Positions 1 to 13,735 of a DNA stretch of 64,000 bases are shown here, in pieces. The DNA lies in assembly GCA_029204225.1 (NCBI GenBank), contig CM055097.1:72731210-72795209 (forward strand), written 5' to 3'. Position 1 is the first letter of the stretch, and each line of letters begins with the position of its first letter. The notes under the pieces were generated by a model. That model had not been told where the DNA came from. It did not search any database and saw only the letters and a list, made by a program, of their open reading frames with translations. This DNA is from Diphasiastrum complanatum (Eukaryota; Streptophyta; Lycopodiopsida; Lycopodiales; Lycopodiaceae). Both the position numbers and the translations under genes were made by a program.

Positions 1-2
1 GG

Positions 3-1149
3 GAAACATACAGTCTGAACAAGATGAACTTGTTTTTTATCTTTTTCTTATCTTTTTTAGTGAAAGGCCCCTCGGGACACTGTCTGACTGTGTGTCCCTT
101 GCCCATACACACAAAGCACAAATGTTCTTGTTTGGCTTTTTCAAAATCATCTGGTTTTAAGGGCTGTATGAGTGAAGGGCGTTTCTGAGGAGCTTCACTT
201 TTAAATTTATCTTCTTTCTTTCTTTTTAAAAATTTCTCTTTAAATTGAAAGTCTTTCTGAGGAGACTGCTCAGAAAGTGGTTGTTGTCTCGCCCTCTTCC
301 TACCCACTGAATCATCATAGATTTGAGCATATCTGAGAGCTTGCTCAAGGGTAGTAGGGGAGTTTCTCTGGACCTCTACTTTATATTCATCTTTGAGGCC
401 ACAGACAAATCCCCTAATTTTCTGATAGTCATCCATATTTTTAATCTTTAAAATTGCTTCTCGATACTGCGAGATATATTGGATGAGGGATTTATCCATT
501 ACTGTTCTTTCCCAGGCTTCCCAGGCTCTATCTAGTTCATTTTCTGGTAGAAATTGTCTTAGGAAAGCTTCTTCAAAAGCTTTCCATGACCGGGGAGTTT
601 GCCCAGTCTCCTGGAGATTTAACCACCACTTATAGGCCATAGGCCCTAAGGAAAGACTGGTCTCAATAGCTTGCAAATGGTCAGGGGTCTGTTTAAGAGC
701 ATGAATGTTGTTCCATTTGCTGAGGAAGGTTTGTAGAATATCTGCATTTCTTTCCTTCTCTTCCCCATTAAAAGTAGGAGGTTTTAAGTCTTTAAAAAAC
801 TGGTGTGAGACCGTAAAGTCTCATCTAAAATTGATGGAAGTGGAGAAGGGGATAATTGAGAAGTGGAGGGAAGGCTTCCTTTCACGGAACTCAAAATGAA
901 GTTTTTGAGTTCAGCGAACGAATCGTCCACACTAGACTTGAAATTGGCTAATGCCAACTTCAGTTCATCCACTTCTGTTATCAATTGGAGAAACTGCTCC
1001 TTGGTAACCAGTTCGTCGAGTTCTTCGGCGAACTGTTTCTGTTCTTCCACTTCCATGGGTTCCTTCCCTTTTCTGTAAGCCAAGGCTTCTGTTTCAAGTT
1101 TGTCGAAGCCTGTCTCCTGGGGTTGATCAGGTCCCTGAGGAGTGGTCAT
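3..1149 (-). pseudogene. Ty3/gypsy gag polyprotein (partial, frameshifted)
   Basis: Gag is the nucleocapsid-forming protein of an LTR retrotransposon. Read on the minus strand it starts with an ATG at 1149 (MTTPQGPDQPQETG) and runs about 120 residues with an acidic/coiled N-terminus. A frameshift near 784 then moves the frame, and the protein continues to the window edge. The downstream part has the retrotransposon-gag core (GPMAYKWWLNLQ, then FEEAFLRQFLPENELDRAW and YISQYREAILKIKN) and a CCHC zinc knuckle, CFVCMGKGHTVRQC, near 60-130. The protease and pol would lie beyond the left edge. The leader and primer-binding site lie upstream at 1150-2052, as expected. The frameshift suggests an inactive copy; the gypsy assignment rests on the gag core and the knuckle. 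Confidence 0.8.
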
Positions 1150-2039
1150 CTTCGGAACCGAAAGAGAGCTACCTTAACTTCTGAAGGAAAAAAGTCTAAA
1201 AGACTAATTTACAACTGTACAAAGGAAAGAAAAGATGACTTAGCTGTTTCTGAGGACTGTACTTCCAAAGAATTTACAAAGAGGAACCCTTTCAGCCCTT
1301 TTTCCCAAGATTTCAGACCTGCTGTCCCGGAAAATGCCAGTTTGAAGCTTCAAAACAGTGCCGAATTTCCCAGTTCTTGAGTTGAGTAGCTAACTGATCT
1401 GATTTCAGGTGTGGGGCTCCAACAAACCGAGTAAAAACCGGAAATTTACAAAAAGAAATCCGGAATTTTTGAGGTCCCTGCCCTCGCTGATTGGACAGCA
1501 ACCTGTCCGGCCCGATTTGTCCAATTTACAGCTCTATAATCACCTCAAATCTCCAATTTGACCCAAGCCTGTAGGTCGCTGGTCTGTAGCAAGTAAGTTT
1601 GAAGCTCAAACTCCTGAAAAATCCTCAAAAACAGTGATGAAAAACTAATTTTTCATCTCTCTGTCCAGCGCTGGCCCTGCTAAGAAAATGTGTTTGAAAA
1701 CCCCTCAAATTTCCTTAGATTTCTCTGAAATTTCAGAGGTAGATTTCTGATCCCTCAACAATGGATCAGCACCACCCTTTCTTCTCAAAAATCCGCTCTG
1801 ATTCCCTGAATTTGATGGCAAAAATCAGAGATGAAGACTGAATTTGCAGCGTTGGACCTGCTCTAGAATTTTTAACTAATTTCTCTCTGACCAGCAAGTA
1901 AATCCACCAAGATTTCCTCAGTAGGAGATTGTTCCTACAACGAGTCTCCTCCTCTATTTCTTTCTGAGAACTTAAAGAAGTTCTAAGCAATCTAGCTACT
2001 TTCTCCACTGCTGAAAACTGAGTTCCCTAGGATGGAGAT
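1150..2039 (-). other. Untranslated leader of the minus-strand gypsy element
   Basis: About 890 bases lie between the PBS and the gag ATG. I see no conserved protein here. Two loosely similar blocks (around 1643-1690 and 1821-1870, each with a gcagcg/ccagcg-t/c-tgg-cctgct core) suggest diverged internal repetition. Confidence 0.5.
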
Positions 2040-2052
2040 GGCTCTAATACCA
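2040..2052 (-). promoter_or_regulatory. Primer-binding site (initiator Met-tRNA type)
   Basis: On the minus strand the sequence reads TGGTATTAGAGCC. This is one base off the TGGTATCAGAGCC complement of the plant initiator methionine tRNA 3' end that primes many LTR retrotransposons. It is followed by the leader and gag of the same strand. Just outside it, at 2053-2083, is what may be the last ~30 bases of the 5' LTR (minus strand ending ATTACA). Confidence 0.65.
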
Positions 2053-2083
2053 GTGTAATAGATCCTAACACCACAGTAGGGCG

Positions 2084-2255
2084 ATCTCTTGGTTTGCTTG
2101 GTTTGATAGAAAAACACTCATGCAGTGACATTGCTGAGACATATACATGCTTTACAAGTTTGTAACTATGTTTTTGTGTTGGGAATTGTGTATCATCTAG
2201 AAGGTGCACCGTTATACCACCATTTCCTTGAAGCTAGTCAATTGTTGCATGAATT

Positions 2256-2353
<98 letters not shown>

Positions 2354-2870
2354 GATTGATCTCTTTGTGGATTTCCTTGCAATCCAAGAATTTTTGTTGT
2401 GACAACAGGTGGTTATTACAATCAATATTCTCTACTGGTGGGCCCAGGAAGAAAAGGCACATTCACATTAGAACGCGAATGCACCCTATTGACTAATGCA
2501 TCTGACCAAATATTAGCTCGCTTTGTAGAGTAGGATCGCTTTTGTTGTCAGCCTTTATCAATTTGCTAAGTTGTGAAATATTTGGCATGGATTATCACGA
2601 GTAAAATCTAATTTGAAAATAGCCCAATGTCTGTTATCCTGTAGCAATACAAGGGAAACCTTTGCGACTGAATGAAACCTCAATATTTAGCTTATGAGTT
2701 TTTCAAGGTAAAGCAATTGCAAGTTTATGGAAGGGAATAAATATTTATGGTCCTCTACAAAGTTGTTGGCATGTTGCCAAGAACCGGAGGCCTTGTATTA
2801 TGCAAAACCTCAATTGTTGCACTATATGAATCATACACTGCTATTTTGAGAGTGCCATTGTAAAGACATG
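2084..2870. repeat. Left copy of a ~0.77 kb inverted duplicated segment
   Basis: The segment is nearly identical, in reverse complement, to about 53603-54345. Both copies keep the same order: the block around the microsatellite, a run over the GCGAATGCACCCTATTGACTA stretch, and a terminal GAGAGTGCCATTGTAAA block. The copies differ mainly in microsatellite type: (GA)n here, (CT)n(CA)n there. On the left the match stops where the truncated gypsy LTR begins. The segment codes for nothing I recognise; it may be intronic or intergenic host DNA, or part of an uncharacterised repeat. Confidence 0.85.
2257..2351. repeat. (GA)n microsatellite
   Basis: Roughly 47 uninterrupted GA units. The serine/leucine-rich and arginine/glutamate-rich reading frames across it are artefacts of the repeat. 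Confidence 0.98.
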
Positions 2871-5438
2871 TATATTTTTCTCTCTATGCCGAGCTTAGAC
2901 ATTAATAAATTCCAACTATTTTTATAGTTTTAAATAATTTTCATTTCTTTTTCCATGCTAAGCATAGCTTTTTTTCTTTTTAGAATGCAAAAGATCAAAA
3001 AAATAATGTTTCACTTGAACAATTTAAAAGACATATCTTAAAAGCTATGATAGAAATAGAAGATAGAGAAATGATTACGCAAGGTAAGACGATGGATGAA
3101 GTAGATCAAAGGTGAAACCTATATTCCAAAAAATGATAATGAATACCCACACCATCAATGAAGGGAATTGCAAGGAGCTCCCAAATTTCTAAAGAAGAGG
3201 CATATTCTCTACATATTGTTGATATTCAATCATGAATTTCAGCCCAAGCGGGATTGTTTAGAAAGTGATCTTCACCTCCATGATTGATGATATCACAACT
3301 TGGCAAAGAGTAGTCATGATTGATGCTATCACAACTTGGCAAAGAGTAGTTGATAGGTGTATCACATTACATTTCAATCTAAGTTAGTCATTTATTGTAT
3401 TGTACTAATGTCTTGTCAATGTGGCTTATTGAAGTAACAATGACTAAAGACCCCAATTGCCATAGGTAATGCAATTAATAGAGTATAATCCTTTCTACGT
3501 GCAAAATGACCATGTAGTAGTTTACACCTTCCAAATTAAATATTCATTGAATGACGAATTTTCTTTTAAATAAACAAAGTTAAATATTGGAATGCAAGAG
3601 TTTATTGAGTACACACTTTTTCCTATTTGAGGAGTTGTTATATTTCATTCTAGTTGGCAAACTACAAGTACACAAAAAGCATTACTTGGAATTTACAATG
3701 TTGGAACCAAAAATGTATTGCGATGAGTTATTTTGATTCAATTATGTTTCTATTATTATTCTAAGCATAGCTAATCTTATTTCTTATTGTTGTGTTGATG
3801 TTCTATTCTAAGCATAGATATTATGTAATATGAGTTAATCCAAGTTCATGGGCAGTCTCCTCTGTGATGATATTCACTCCAAATCCGAATCAATAGGTAC
3901 ATTAGAGATGATACATCCTTTAATCTGTAATTCGATCTTTTGGGCTCATTGGTAATCCATTTCAACCTTATTAATGTTGATTGGGCTCATTGGTAATCCA
4001 TTTCAACCTTATTAATGTTGACTGCTGGTAGTTTTGATTTCCTCCTTCGTCTTCTCACTAATAACTCTTTTAGTTGTTTTTTATAGAAGACATTGTCTTC
4101 TAAAAGCTGCTTAAACGTTATGCTTGGTCTTTTATTACTTACACTACATTTTCATGTCAATTTTTCTTAATTAGGATTTTTATTTTGTTTTCCCAAGTAT
4201 AAATTAAATGTTCGAAATGTGGGGAGCAAGGCATTGATTCTTATTTTGTTTTCCCAAGTATAAATAAAATATCTGAAATGTGGGGGAGCAAGGCATTGAA
4301 ATGTAGTAGAATAATATATAACCATTGGTTATTATCCAATTAATAGCTTGGGCTCTATGCTATACACTACAACATAGTGACTTGTCCATATAAAAAACTA
4401 CAATAGTTACCTAATCATATAATTGAAATTTGATAGCAATACTACCGATGCATGTGATGCCCAAAAAAAAGGTCATCAAGTAATCTTGTGAAAATTGTTA
4501 GTTTTTTTTTTTTTTAAATTTGAGAATTTTGATTATTCTACACTCAGTTTTCAGCCAAAACTAGTGCTCCTTGATATAGTAGTATCATTTGACAGCCTTT
4601 GATAAGAATTTGTAAAGAAAATAGAATGATAACACCAAGTAGCTATTTGCAAACATAGATGACAAGGACAAAAAATCTCATGACCTTGTTAATGTTTTGA
4701 TCATCGAAAACATTCCTAGAGCTATTGCACCATGTTTTCACGATAAAAGAGTGCATGTTTAGGGCGATACAAATGTTCTAGTTCCACATCACTTAGAGGC
4801 ACATCAAATAGGCGACACAGACATAAAATACACCAAGGATTATTATGTACATTCCACTCTCTTACATTTGACATCCCACTAGTAACTACAAGCATCCTCT
4901 CCTTTAACTTGATCCAGCAAAGCAACTTGGATTTTCTTAAAATTCATGCATCTTGTTTGTGTTAAAGCATTATCATCCTAAAAACCCGACCAAGATTTGA
5001 AAGTCTAAAAAATCATCACAAAGCATGGATAGGTCATCAAAGAAGTACCCCACTTGAGACACCTAAAAACTTCACCAAACAAAGTAGTGTAACAATGATG
5101 TGTCTTACATAAAGTGCTAGCTTGTAGATTAAAAAGTCCATGCTCAGAAAAACTACATCACCTCTATGTAGATAACTGGAATATCTATAACATAGAGGTG
5201 GTTGTCCCAGTGACGTGCATTTCTACATCCCTGGGATATATAGCCCCTTAAAAGTCACACAAGCTTAACTTTCTGAACTATCAGATTCCGAGATAATGCA
5301 AGTCCAGTGACACGGATCTTATTCTGAAAAAGCTTCGGTACAGAGAGATCTCTATAGTCAAATGACATCCAATTGTATTTCGTGTTTTGTTAGAACTTAG
5401 CGGAGTCTATGCTAATATACTATGCTGACGAAAGACTG
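2871..5438. other. Intergenic region with three short tandem duplications
   Basis: No supported gene. It holds three independent two-copy tandem duplications: a 36-base unit at 3279-3350 (one mismatch), a 41-base unit at 3941-4022 (one mismatch), and a ~61-base unit at 4180-4301 (several mismatches). The rest is AT-rich. A short minus-strand frame at 4722-4925 shows no family features. Confidence 0.7.
5159..5200. repeat. Perfect 11-bp inverted repeat (hairpin) downstream of the oxidoreductase
   Basis: CACCTCTATGT at 5159-5169 and ACATAGAGGTG at 5190-5200 are perfect reverse complements separated by 20 bases. They lie about 240 bases past the stop codon of the minus-strand oxidoreductase, so they could fall in its 3' untranslated region. 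No function is shown. Confidence 0.6.
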
Positions 5439-7300
<1,862 letters not shown>

Positions 7301-7741
7301 AAATCTTGGTTCCTATTACTCTGTGTTTGAATTTCAGTGTTGAGATTTGACGGGCATTATGCAACCATATGAAGGGCTGGTTGATTCTCAAATCGACGGG
7401 TAAAAGCGTGACATTACGTTTACCGAAAGACGTCGTGTGAGGTTGCATGACGTTCTACCTAAAAGTCCCGCAAGACCCTTACTGAGAGAGATTTTATCGC
7501 GTGTCTACTCATAAACATTCACAGGAATCCAGCGGCAGATAGAGTGAGGTAGTGAATTTACGTCAGCACATCTTATGTTGTCTTGGAGATTGTAATGTCC
7601 CGGTTCAATGAATCTCATTATTATTATTAGTGTCTTTGGTATCAATGAGTGAACGACCCAGCTCTTCAAAATTCCTTTAGGGTCTCTGGGCCTTTCGCTA
7701 AAATACTCAAGGTGTCAAGTACTACATGCCTTATGTATTAT

Positions 7742-7873
7742 GGAAGGAGTTGGGCACAGGCCATTCTGTCCGGTGAGGATTTCCAAAAAATTTTGGTCGA
7801 AGCCCAAAGGGGCCCAGCCTAGATTTTTTTGAAAAGCCGAACTGGACAGAATGGCCTGTGCCCGGCTCATTCC
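7742..7873. repeat. Foldback (MITE-like) inverted repeat
   Basis: GGGCACAGGCCATTCTGTCC at 7752-7771 is the exact reverse complement of 7844-7863, with 72 bases between. Similarity extends outwards for ~15 more bases (ATGGAAGGAG against ATGGAATGAG). It could be a small non-autonomous DNA transposon; no target-site duplication was identified. Confidence 0.6.
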
Positions 7874-8109
7874 ATTGCGTAATGGAGTCTTTGACATTTC
7901 CACATGCCATTTACAAAGCATAATCAGCAGTGTGGGTTTTTTGGACCAATGAGAAACTGCCACGTGGCAGTCTGACGCGACAGTCTAACGCGGATTGACA
8001 CACGTTTGGAATGTGCTTCAGAATTTTGAATTTTTTTTAAAGAAATCCAGTGACATTTTATGCTTTTTAAAAAGCCCAAAAATTGGGCGTAACCAGCACA
8101 AAGAATCCA

Positions 8110-8206
8110 TTACGTGCATCTAATGGTGCACAACAAGTGAGAGTGTGCCAAGGACACTCTCTCACCTGCTGTGCACTATTGGATGTGCATTTGGCATTTA
8201 TTGCAT
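8110..8206. repeat. Second foldback, imperfect hairpin
   Basis: The arm around 8114-8148 (TGCATCTAATGGTGCACAAC...) pairs imperfectly with the arm around 8153-8188 (read in reverse: TGCACATCCAATAGTGCACA...), with almost no loop. It lies 250 bases from the first foldback. Either a decayed MITE or a hairpin-forming RNA locus is possible. Confidence 0.5.
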
Positions 8207-8443
8207 GTGCATTTTTCATGCTTAGGCGTTCTGTCGCAGGTATAAAAAATTTTCATACCACCAAATTTGGGTATTGCAAATTTTTTAAAATTTTAATATC
8301 AATCGGGTATTAATATAAGGAAATAAACGAGTTCTAGATGAGTTCGTATAAACCGAGCTAGTATCATCCCGTTATCAACTTATCCATAAACATGTACAAT
8401 TTGTTAAAAATACAAAATACTCTTTTTAACAGATATTATATCA

Positions 8444-8611
8444 TTTGAGGTTTCTTTGGTCCCAGGTTCGAGCCTCCCCTTGGAAACCAAGAAGCATTTG
8501 AGGTATATACAGTTAAGGGTGTTGGCTCAATTGGTTATCTTGACATCCAAAGTTTCTTTGGTCTCAAGTTCGAGCCTCTCCTTGGAAACCAAGAAGCATT
8601 TGAGGTATATA
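8444..8611 (+). mobile_element. tRNA-derived SINE-like unit with a partial tandem copy
   Basis: TGGCTCAATTGG at 8523-8534 fits the RNA polymerase III A box (TRGYNNARNNGG), and AGTTCGAGCCT at 8567-8577 fits the B box. The 44-base start-to-start spacing is plausible for a tRNA-like head. A second B box, GGTTCGAGCCT, occurs at 8465-8475. Both B boxes are followed by the same block (CTTGGAAACCAAGAAGCATT TGAGGTATATAC), giving a ~102-base tandem arrangement. No poly(A) tail or target duplication is evident. Confidence 0.5.
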
Positions 8612-9976
8612 CAAATTTCTAATTTCTAAAAATTTCTAAAAATATACTACCATTGTGACAAAAATTCATAAAATCTCCAAACCCGGGAATCAACATGAAT
8701 ATTAAGATAGTTAATGTTGGGGGATCCAATTCTAGACCTTGATATTACAAAATCATATACTAGAAAAATAGCTCTAAATAAAATATGTTAACGAAATGAA
8801 AAATTAGAAATGTCATCATTTGGGGATTTCCAAGTAACAAACACAATATAAATATAAGAGCAAGCATGAGACCATGCAATATTCTTTTGGGCTCCTTATT
8901 GCCTCCTTGAAATGAATAATCTTCCACAAGTATATGTTGCATACCTAACTTGCCATAAAGTAGAGTAACAAAACGAAAGCAAATGTTGTATGTCCTCCTC
9001 TACATTCCTACACACTAGATACACTTTTTGAGCACTCAAAATAACTTTTCACCTTGCTCTTGATGGAAGCTCCATATTTCAGTTTTTTCTCACTAAAAGC
9101 CCTTCATTTTGCCACTAGAGATATACTTCATAACCTTAAATTGTTTTTTTTTTTTTTTTTTTTTCAGACATCAACATCATATTGTAACCCCCATTTGCCA
9201 TTGTAGAAGTCAATGTCGTAAGAATAAATGACATCAAATTTTTTGCATAGGTAGTTTTTCCCAAAGCATGAGAAGGATGATGCCAACAAACGTTCATCCA
9301 CGCTTATCCCATCCAATAATTCTTCCTTCACTAGTAATAACCTCTTGTCCTCCAATAAGTACTCAACTCAGTTGGATTGAGCACTTTCCTTCATGTTTCT
9401 CACCAATAAACTTCAATATATTACAAAAATGAGGACATTTGACATTAAAAGCTAAAGCCCCTTGTCACCACCCCCAATGGTGTCAAGTTCAACTTAGGTT
9501 AGTTCCAAGCAACATAAGCTTAAATGTATATGGCCCCAATAACTGCACTTATATTGTTGAAGGCCACTAAAAAGTAGCTTTCCCACTTTGAAATGGAGTG
9601 TGACTTATCCCTAAGTGGCATTGAATTATGTCATTTTGAGTCAAATCAAATTATTAAGACAAAGATCCAAGGCTTGTTGACTTGCTCTAGAGCCACTAGT
9701 GGGTTGTAGTATATTTGTCGCATCTCCCTGAAGGGTGGCTTTAGAGGCTTAGAACGGAGTGTATGGATCCACAACCGGATGAGTGTCGTGTATAGTACGA
9801 GTTGCAATCGAATGGAGAGAGGGTAAAACTAGTCATGGGAGTGAGAACCTAGATATTAAGGGTGTCACAACCTTAGTGTGAGATCTAAAAGTGGAATGAA
9901 GCCTAGATTTGGTGTGTCATTCATCTTTTGCTTTTCGTCTTGTGATGTTTTCTTTATTTATTTTTTAATAATGTTT
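8612..9976. other. Unannotated spacer, possibly including a gypsy 5' LTR
   Basis: No supported gene. A poly(T) run of about 20 bases sits near 9144-9164. The last few hundred bases before 9977 would be the 5' LTR of the next element if the PBS call is right, but I cannot define its boundary; no CA end is visible. Confidence 0.4.
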
Positions 9977-9990
9977 TGGTATCATGAGCC
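9977..9990 (+). promoter_or_regulatory. Probable primer-binding site of plus-strand gypsy element
   Basis: TGGTATCATGAGCC resembles TGGTATCAGAGCC with a one-base insertion. It lies upstream of gag, protease and RT remnants on the same strand. Confidence 0.5.
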
Positions 9991-10279
9991 TTGGAGGGTA
10001 TAAGTATATCCATTGGGCTCTCACTAGTGTATGCTTGATTGTGTGATTAGGAGCTACATGTTGCTGGTGTGATTCCTCATTCCCTTGTGATAGATTGATC
10101 CATAGCTTGGGGGCTAGATCCGTAAGGTCTAGGTTTGGTTGGGTTGAGGGCAAGCCCTCCTCCCGGTGGAGGGAGCTCCCCTCAAAACCAGTGACATAGA
10201 ATGTATTCCTAAATGAATTCCGTAAGGCAAAAAGCCAAAGAATAATAAGAGGAAAAAGCTATTTTTTGACGAACTGGAA

Positions 10280-10445
10280 GCTATTGTGTACCAACACCAA
10301 AAGAACAAAGACAAAAAAAAACATGTTGTAAAGGACAAAGCGCAGATTGCGGCAATAAAGGAGAATCTTTGTTTCTTATGCAACAAACTTGGACACCATG
10401 CTAAACAGTACCCCGAGAGAAAAAATAAATCATCAACTTTCATGA
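10280..10445 (+). pseudogene. Gypsy gag C-terminal fragment with damaged zinc knuckle
   Basis: The frame reads KENLCFLCNKLGHHAKQYP: a CX2CX4HX4C zinc knuckle whose last cysteine has become tyrosine. The lysine-rich stretch before it is usual for gag. The N-terminal gag core is not recognisable. Confidence 0.6.
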
Positions 10446-10769
10446 TGATGCACAGATAAATTGAAAGTCGATTTGTTAAATGGTTGTGAATGTACTTGTA
10501 ACTTCAGTACACTTTCTTTCAAACCTAATCAATTGTTTCGTGTTAGAGACAATATTTTAGAGAAAGACATAAATTTACTTTGATTCAGAGAGTACTCAAA
10601 CCTTTTTAAATGCTCGGCTTGTTCAAAAACTTTGGGTGCCCACCATGGCCAGTAATCACCATTATGTGGTCCATCTAGCCTCAAGGTCGGACACAAAAGT
10701 TTAGGATGTCAAAGTCCCTAATTTGGATCTTCAGATGCAAGATTATATTGAGTGGCTTCCATGTTATGA

Positions 10770-12725
10770 ACCTTGATAGAACTAATGTAATCTTAGGATA
10801 TGAATGGTTTTTTGATAAATCAAATTCATTAGAAATGTATTTTACAAAGCATATTTGTATTTAAAGATAAATTTGATAAGATAGTCTATATTTATGGAGA
10901 GACTGATGTATGCCCATCACCGATGGTTTCCTCGGTGGAAGTTATGGAAAAACTATATAATTTTGAGTATGAACTTTGTTTGTCTTGTTTTAAAACCTCG
11001 TATGCATTCTGATATAAGTGATGAGCAGCTATCTTATGGCCTACCACTTGCTCGGTCGGTGGACCATAAGATAGATTTATTGCCCAGTAGCCGCCCCATT
11101 TTCAAAGAACCTTATAAGTTTAGTCAAAGGGAAGAGGGGGAAGTGGCTAGGCATATCAAGAAATACCTTAGGATGGGACACATTAGATCAAGTTGCCATG
11201 AGGAGTGCCCGGTCTTCTTAGGAGTAAGAAGGATGTCGGTTTCCAATTATGTGTGGACTACAAGGGTCTAAACAAACTTACCATAAAAAATAAATATCCG
11301 TTAACTAGGATGGATGATCTCATAGATCAATTGAATGGAGCGATGTACTTCACAATGACTGATCTTCGTATGGGATATCATCAAATTAGGATACATCCAA
11401 ATGATGTATCTAAGACCGGTTTTAGGACAAGATTTGGCCATTATGAGTTTCTAGTCTTACCTTTTGGGTTGACTAATGCTCCAAAAACTTTCTAGCAAAT
11501 GATGAGTGATTTGTTTCTTCCATATTTGGGGAAGTTCGTAGTAATGTTTTTAAATGATACTTTGATCTATAGTAAAACACTCAAAGAGCATGTAAAAGAT
11601 CTCCGTATTGTCTTACGTATCTTTAGACAAGAGAAGCTTTACGCTAAAGAATCAAAGTGTGAATTCTTTAAGAAGGAACTTTTTTACCTTGGTCATAAGA
11701 TCACCTCTTTTGGGATCAAGATTGATGAGGAAATGGTCAAGACCATTGTAGAATGGCCAATTCCTCAAATGGTCCGAGAGCTCAAGTCATTTTTGGGATT
11801 CACTATATTTTTCAGTAAGTTTGTAGAGGACTATTCTAAGATTGCCGCACCTCTCAACAATTTGTTAAAGGGAGTGAAAAGTCTTAAAGGAAGGCCAATC
11901 CCTCCCATTAAATGGAATGAGAAATTGGATGAAAGTTTCAAAAACTCAAGCTTTTCAGCTCTCATTTTGAGAATAGTGGATCCAGATATTCCGTTTGTCA
12001 TTAATACTAACGCGAGTGATACAGCTATTGGAGATGTTCTCTTATAAGAGGGCCAGTCCATTGCTTTTGAGAGCAAAAAGTTAATCGATGCGCAAGTCAA
12101 ATATACAACACAAGAAAAAGAGCTTTTTGTGGTGATCCATGCATGGAATCATGGAGACATTACCTGTATGGTAATAAGTTCGTGGTTAACATGGATCACC
12201 AACCTCTAAAATATTTCTGTAATCAAAATAATCTGAGAGGTTGTAAGGCCCAATGGGCAAAACTCAGAAATTCGACTTTGAAGTGCGGTATATCAAAGGT
12301 ACTACTAATCGAGTGGCTGATGCACTTAGTTGAATTATTGAAGTGAACGAGTTTTCCTCACAAAGATCGGCACATATTTTGGACCAATTTGGAAGAGGGT
12401 TCTAGCAGCTACGTCAAGCGAGACTGATTTACATGGTGATCAGTCTGGGGAAAAGGATAAAAGGGGTGTTGATGACTTCTCTAGTTGTAATGGATTGTTG
12501 TTTAGAAAAGGGAAGGTTTGTGTGCATGAGGTGGATGTTATTAAAATGAAAATCTTGTATGAGTGTCATGACTCATCGTGTGCGGAGCATCCAAGCATAC
12601 ATCATACTCAAGATTTGGTAAGAAGGGATTTTTTTTTGCCAAAAGCTAAATTTTTTATCGAATCTTATGTGGTCAAGTGTGACCAATGCCAGTTAAATAA
12701 GATCGAATGCCTTAAGGCTGGTTGA
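10770..12725 (+). pseudogene. Ty3/gypsy pol: protease remnant, RT, RNase H, integrase zinc domain
   Basis: Reverse-transcribing polyprotein of a gypsy element, decayed. In order: a protease tail (NVILGYEWFF near 10790-10820); an RT region from about 11040, with [19 protein letters not shown], then [13 protein letters not shown] and [10 protein letters not shown]; a stop at 11493; then the catalytic motif as FLNDTLIYS, where the first aspartate of the usual x-DD is asparagine. RNase H follows (NTNASDTAIGDVLL, stop at about 12045, then a frameshift before MDHQPLKYF). The integrase HHCC domain ends it (SSCAEHPSIHHT and CDQCQLNK, 12560-12710). Several stops, a frameshift and the lost RT aspartate make it non-functional. 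The integrase core is not recognisable beyond 12725. Confidence 0.85.
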
Positions 12726-13735
12726 CCATGAAAATGTCATCCAATAGTTTTGTTGACTTGTCAAATTTGGCATTTCATGGTTTCTCCAAATGGAAATTTG
12801 GTGTGTACTTTTCACACATGTGGGGATAGCCCAAACAATGTGAATGATCTCCTAAAGTGTGAGGGATTGCACGCAGATTCAACACCAAAAGGATACATTG
12901 ATTCTAGCTTGGCAATTCTTAAGGCAAGTGTCATCATGTCCATGACCGGTACATAGGATTCAGTATACTCGTGGTCTTGGATACATAGTACTATAGTGAA
13001 AAAAGCTATTAGTTATGACACATCATACTGGACGTGACCCAAAAATAACTAATATTCTTGTGAGACCCAGAACACACTAAATGGACTCTCTTCTAAGCTT
13101 TACAATGTCCTGTAACCAAAGTTATGGCCTTTTGAAGTTTTGCAATTTTGTGAGTAAAATTGGCAAGTTTTAAATTGTTCTGATTGTCTGCTAGTCAATT
13201 TCCTAATTTGTGGTACTGTGCTTGCATGAATTGATTGCATGTTGATTTTGAGAGTGACTCTAACATGCATGAGGGATTCACATTTGTTTTGAGTGGTTAT
13301 GCGCATGTGCTTTGACTATTAGGACACAAATCAGTAATTTGGCTAACAATTTTCATAAAACTGAAATTTACGTAAAATTTCTTAAAGTAAAAAAAGCAAT
13401 TAATGTCACATGTCATGCATGTGTGATAGACATCAATTCAGTAATATCAGGAATCAAACAATGAATTGTTTTGTTTTTATTTTGATTACCTAAATACTAA
13501 CAAAGTTTTTGACAAATTTTCAAGTTACGAAAATTTTGGTCAAAACAAAATTAAGAATAAAAATTCGAAAATTTAAATTTTCAGTTTTTTTCCAGTTTCT
13601 TGAATTATCTATGAAATGTACTAAAGTTAGTGAATTGACCATACTGAAGTCAATTTTAGTCAGATTTTTGTACTTCAATAATAGTTAATCAATTATTAAC
13701 TAAATTTAGTAATTTTCAAGAATAGATAAATTGAG
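12726..13735. other. Decayed spacer after gypsy pol
   Basis: No recognisable coding domain. It probably holds eroded integrase, LTR and the leader of the next gag, but I cannot place boundaries. Confidence 0.4.

Noticed and set aside
2125..2462. Open frames rich in Arg-Glu or Ser-Leu repeats
   Set aside because: They are translations of the (GA)n microsatellite in different frames.
4722..4925. 67-codon minus-strand frame near 4.8 kb
   Set aside because: No domain, no homologous context, and consistent with chance in spacer DNA.
10129..10443. 104-codon minus-strand frame with hydrophobic stretches
   Set aside because: It is antisense to gypsy gag with a recognisable zinc knuckle on the plus strand.
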